Assembly: GCA_017470505.1 (NCBI GenBank) | Contig: JAFUYO010000042.1 | Span: 1-52,223 of the forward strand | Length of the DNA stretch: 52,223 nt | Direction: 5' to 3' | Source of the DNA: Butyrivibrio sp. | GTDB lineage: Bacteria; Bacillota; Clostridia; Lachnospirales; Lachnospiraceae | Shown here: positions 49,983 through 52,223 of the stretch, one piece after another | Layout: every line of letters starts with the position of its first letter | Numbering within the stretch: the stretch's first letter is position 1 | Program-made: the position numbers and the translations under genes | The notes under the pieces: model-generated | Told to the model about the DNA's origin: nothing | The model's database searches: none | What the model saw: the letters and a program-made list of their open reading frames with translations, nothing else

Positions 49983-51920
49983 ATGTGCGGAATTTGCGGA
50001 CTTATCGGATATAAGAAAGATGCGGCCCCTGTCATCCACAGGATGAACGAGAGGATGATACACCGCGGCCCCGACGATGAGGGGATCTATATAAGTGATG
50101 ACCACAAAGTGGCGCTTGGACACAGGCGCCTTGCAATTGTCGAGCTCTCCAAAAAGGGAGCCCAGCCAATGACGTCTCTTAGCGGCAGGTTTACCCTGGT
50201 CTACAACGGTGAGATTTACAACGCAGGCCTTCTCAGGGAAAAGCTCCTCTCTGTGGCGTCACAATCCGGCACTGTTTTCGGGACATGCGGCGCAGGAATT
50301 ACTTTTCGCGGAAGCTCCGACACCGAGGTTTTACTTGAGTCCATCGAGAGATTCGGAGTAAAAAAGACGCTGGAAACAGCGAAGGGAATGTTCGGCTTTG
50401 CAATCTACGACAGGGAGAATAACACTGTGACCCTTGCCCGGGACAGGGTCGGCGAAAAGCCCCTCTACTACGGGTACGTGGGCGGCGCCTTCGCATTTGC
50501 CTCGGACCTTGGGAGCATCAGGGTCATCGACGGATTTGACAACGCCATAAATACAGATGTTCTGGATATATATTTCAGGGACGGCTACATTCCCGCTCCC
50601 TACTCTATTTACAGGGATATTTACAAGCTCGATGCAGGGAAGATATTGACCATAAATGTCTCTGACCTCACAACTCGTGAAGAGACCTGCTTCTCGATGG
50701 CAGAGATTGCCAAAAAGGGGAGCGAGAGTCCCTTTGACGGAAGCCCCATAGAGGCGGCAGATGAACTTGAGAGGCTCTTAAAAGAGTCGGTAAAGGGACA
50801 GATGATCGCCGATGTTCCGCTTGGGGCATTCCTCTCTGCAGGCATCGACTCATCAACCATCGTATCCATCATGCAGTCCGTATCCGATAGGAAGGTCAGG
50901 ACCTTCACTATAGGCATGGAGGATGAGAGGTACAACGAGGCGAAGATAGCGGGAGAGATCGCATCGCACCTTGGCACCGATCACACGGAGCTCTACATAA
51001 CAGAAGCTGACGCAAAGGCCGTCATTCCGGGCATCGCCCGCATGTTTGCGGAGCCCTTTGCGGACTCATCGCAGATACCGACTTTCCTTGTCAGCAAAAT
51101 GACGAGGCAGTATGTGACGGTATCGCTCTCGGGTGATGGAGGCGATGAGCTCTTTTGCGGCTACAACTCCTACGAATCTGTGGGACGGATCTGGGGTAAG
51201 CTTCATAATCTCCCCTATCCTGTCAGGAAGGCTACGAGTTCAGCCCTCCTTGCCGCAATGTCAGGCAGGATAAAGAGCGGCGCATTTAATCAGACTGAGT
51301 ACGCAAAGGCGGTATACCTCGTAGCAAAGTCCCCCTCCGATGTCCACAGGATGGAGCACCTCTCTGACCCTCTGATATCAAAGATAAGCCTTACGCACGG
51401 CCACATAAGCGAAAAGTGCATGGACCACAGCGGAGTATACCTTGGCGATCCGTTAAAGGATGTTCGGCTCATGGATATGCTCGTGTATCACCCCGACGAC
51501 ATTCTGGTAAAGGTCGACAGAACTGCCATGGCGGTATCGCTCGAGAGCAGGGTGCCAATGCTTGATAAGGACATACTTGAGTTTGCTTTTTCTCTCCCGA
51601 CACCCTACTTAAGAGATGAAAAGACTTCAAAAAAAGTCTTAAGAGATGTATTATACCGTTATGTGCCCAGGGAGATGATGGACAGACCCAAAAAAGGCTT
51701 CTCCATCCCAATAGCGAAGTGGCTCCTTGAGCCTGATTTAAGATCCTGGGCAGAAGATCTTTTGGATGAAAAAAAGGTAAGTCAATCGGGTATACTCGAT
51801 TCTGACGTTGTACATAAGATATGGACGGACTTTACCGAAAAGGGGATATACAGGGTGCAGATATGGTATATCCTAATGTTCCTTGAGTGGTATGAAGATG
51901 AGTACAGACATTCCTTATAA
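49983..51920 (+). CDS. asnB: Asparagine-synthase-like amidotransferase (second copy)
   Basis: The 645-residue enzyme begins MCGICGLIGYKK (nucleophile Cys2), with RGPDDEG (28-34) and YNGEIYN in the glutaminase half. The synthetase half has SAGIDSS (285-291), where Ala replaces the second position of the usual SGGxDSS loop, then FTIGMEDERYNEA and LSGDGGDELFCGYN. An insert at about 92-108 (QSGTVFGTCGAGITF) is absent from the copy at 44082. Both copies may amidate different uronic acids, or this one may amidate an ACP-bound or sugar carboxylate. It starts 13 nt after the FkbH-like gene and is followed by the MBOAT gene. Confidence 0.88.
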   Translation: MCGICGLIGYKKDAAPVIHRMNERMIHRGPDDEGIYISDDHKVALGHRRLAIVELSKKGAQPMTSLSGRFTLVYNGEIYNAGLLREKLLSVASQSGTVFGTCGAGITFRGSSDTEVLLESIERFGVKKTLETAKGMFGFAIYDRENNTVTLARDRVGEKPLYYGYVGGAFAFASDLGSIRVIDGFDNAINTDVLDIYFRDGYIPAPYSIYRDIYKLDAGKILTINVSDLTTREETCFSMAEIAKKGSESPFDGSPIEAADELERLLKESVKGQMIADVPLGAFLSAGIDSSTIVSIMQSVSDRKVRTFTIGMEDERYNEAKIAGEIASHLGTDHTELYITEADAKAVIPGIARMFAEPFADSSQIPTFLVSKMTRQYVTVSLSGDGGDELFCGYNSYESVGRIWGKLHNLPYPVRKATSSALLAAMSGRIKSGAFNQTEYAKAVYLVAKSPSDVHRMEHLSDPLISKISLTHGHISEKCMDHSGVYLGDPLKDVRLMDMLVYHPDDILVKVDRTAMAVSLESRVPMLDKDILEFAFSLPTPYLRDEKTSKKVLRDVLYRYVPREMMDRPKKGFSIPIAKWLLEPDLRSWAEDLLDEKKVSQSGILDSDVVHKIWTDFTEKGIYRVQIWYILMFLEWYEDEYRHSL

Positions 51921-51999
51921 AGCGTTCAGGTAGTGAGTGCTGACAGGTGATGCGAAAAAATGTACTTGTAGGTCTGCCCGGACCCGACAGGTGTTTTAG

Positions 52000-52223
52000 A
52001 TGAGCGTTACATCGTTCTATTTTCTGTGCTTTTTTGCACTTGTTTTAATCATATATTACCTCGTTCCTGTATTTACAAAGGGGCGCGGACAGTGGGTGGT
52101 GCTACTTATCTCCGGCATCGCCTTTTATGTGATGTCACAAAATCCTGCGCTGATACTCTATCCCCTCTCTTCATCACTCATAACCTGGCTCCTTCTAAAG
52201 CTCCTTGAAAAGGTGCCGGATGA
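52000..52223 (+). CDS. MBOAT-family membrane acyltransferase (partial, runs off window)
   Basis: The first 74 residues are present, starting MSVTSFYFLCFFALVLIIYY. Two long hydrophobic helices and the segment WVVLLISGIAFYVMSQNPALILYPLSSSL match the N-terminus of MBOAT proteins such as DltB and AlgI. These enzymes pass an acyl group from a cytoplasmic carrier through the membrane to an extracellular polymer. The start is ATG 52000 with an AGGTG site at 51989-51993. The catalytic His is beyond the window. Together with the ACP and FkbH-like genes it suggests an acyl-transfer system. The 79-nt gap upstream contains only a weak inverted repeat (GGTC/GACC). Confidence 0.75.
   Translation, partial: MSVTSFYFLCFFALVLIIYYLVPVFTKGRGQWVVLLISGIAFYVMSQNPALILYPLSSSLITWLLLKLLEKVPD

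Overview
The window is almost entirely a surface-polysaccharide biosynthesis region: 43 protein genes, two at the left edge on the minus strand and 41 in one unbroken plus-strand run from 2085 to the right end. Clostridia-style Shine-Dalgarno sites (AGGAGG, AAGGAG), TTG and GTG starts, heavy use of AGG/AGA arginine codons and ATA isoleucine codons, sigma-A-like promoters and near-even base composition suggest a Firmicute, probably Lachnospiraceae. This is inference; no rRNA or core housekeeping gene is present to prove it. There are no tRNA genes, CRISPR arrays, transposases or phage genes.

Layout. (1) 1-1857, minus strand: GDP-L-fucose synthase (cut by the window edge) and GDP-mannose 4,6-dehydratase, which make GDP-L-fucose. 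(2) 2085-12527: a first assembly block with a GtrB-like polyprenyl-phosphate glycosyltransferase, a priming undecaprenyl-phosphate sugar-1-P transferase of the long membrane type, six glycosyltransferases and a GT-C-like membrane protein. (3) 12528-12972: the only long gene-free stretch. It holds a MITE-like element flanked by 6-bp direct repeats, a 181-nt near-perfect hairpin and a strong promoter. (4) 12973-29337: an inverting UDP-GlcNAc 4,6-dehydratase, an ABC flippase, an acyltransferase, GtrA and GtrB homologues with three more large GT-C-like membrane proteins, a WecE aminotransferase, a GNAT acetyltransferase and an O-antigen ligase/polymerase-like protein. (5) 29334-35411: a Campylobacter Pgl-like cassette (PglF, PglE, PglC, then a PglA-like transferase) with an ATP-grasp ligase where an acetyltransferase (PglD) would be expected. 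(6) 35556-46028: TviB/TviC-like enzymes for UDP-HexNAcA, two deacetylase-like proteins, glycosyltransferases, a formyltransferase-like protein and an asparagine-synthase-like amidotransferase. (7) 46045-52223: an acyl carrier protein, a VOC epimerase-like protein, another glycosyltransferase, an FkbH-like protein, a second amidotransferase and the start of an MBOAT acyltransferase.

Together the genes predict at least two lipid-linked glycans: there are two priming transferases of different architecture. Predicted sugars include L-fucose, 4-amino-4,6-dideoxy sugars (bacillosamine type and Fuc4N type) and HexNAc-uronic acids that may be amidated. Possible decorations are N-formyl, acyl and polyprenyl-phosphate-donated side residues. 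The most intriguing module is ACP + VOC + FkbH + MBOAT, which resembles D-alanylation (DltC/DltB) but with an FkbH enzyme, known for making glyceryl-ACP, as the loader.

A second theme is RNA-level structure. Many of the wider intercistronic gaps contain an inverted repeat. The gap at 47895-48166 folds into a long closing stem around two near-identical hairpins whose stems differ by compensatory changes, a good candidate for a structured RNA.
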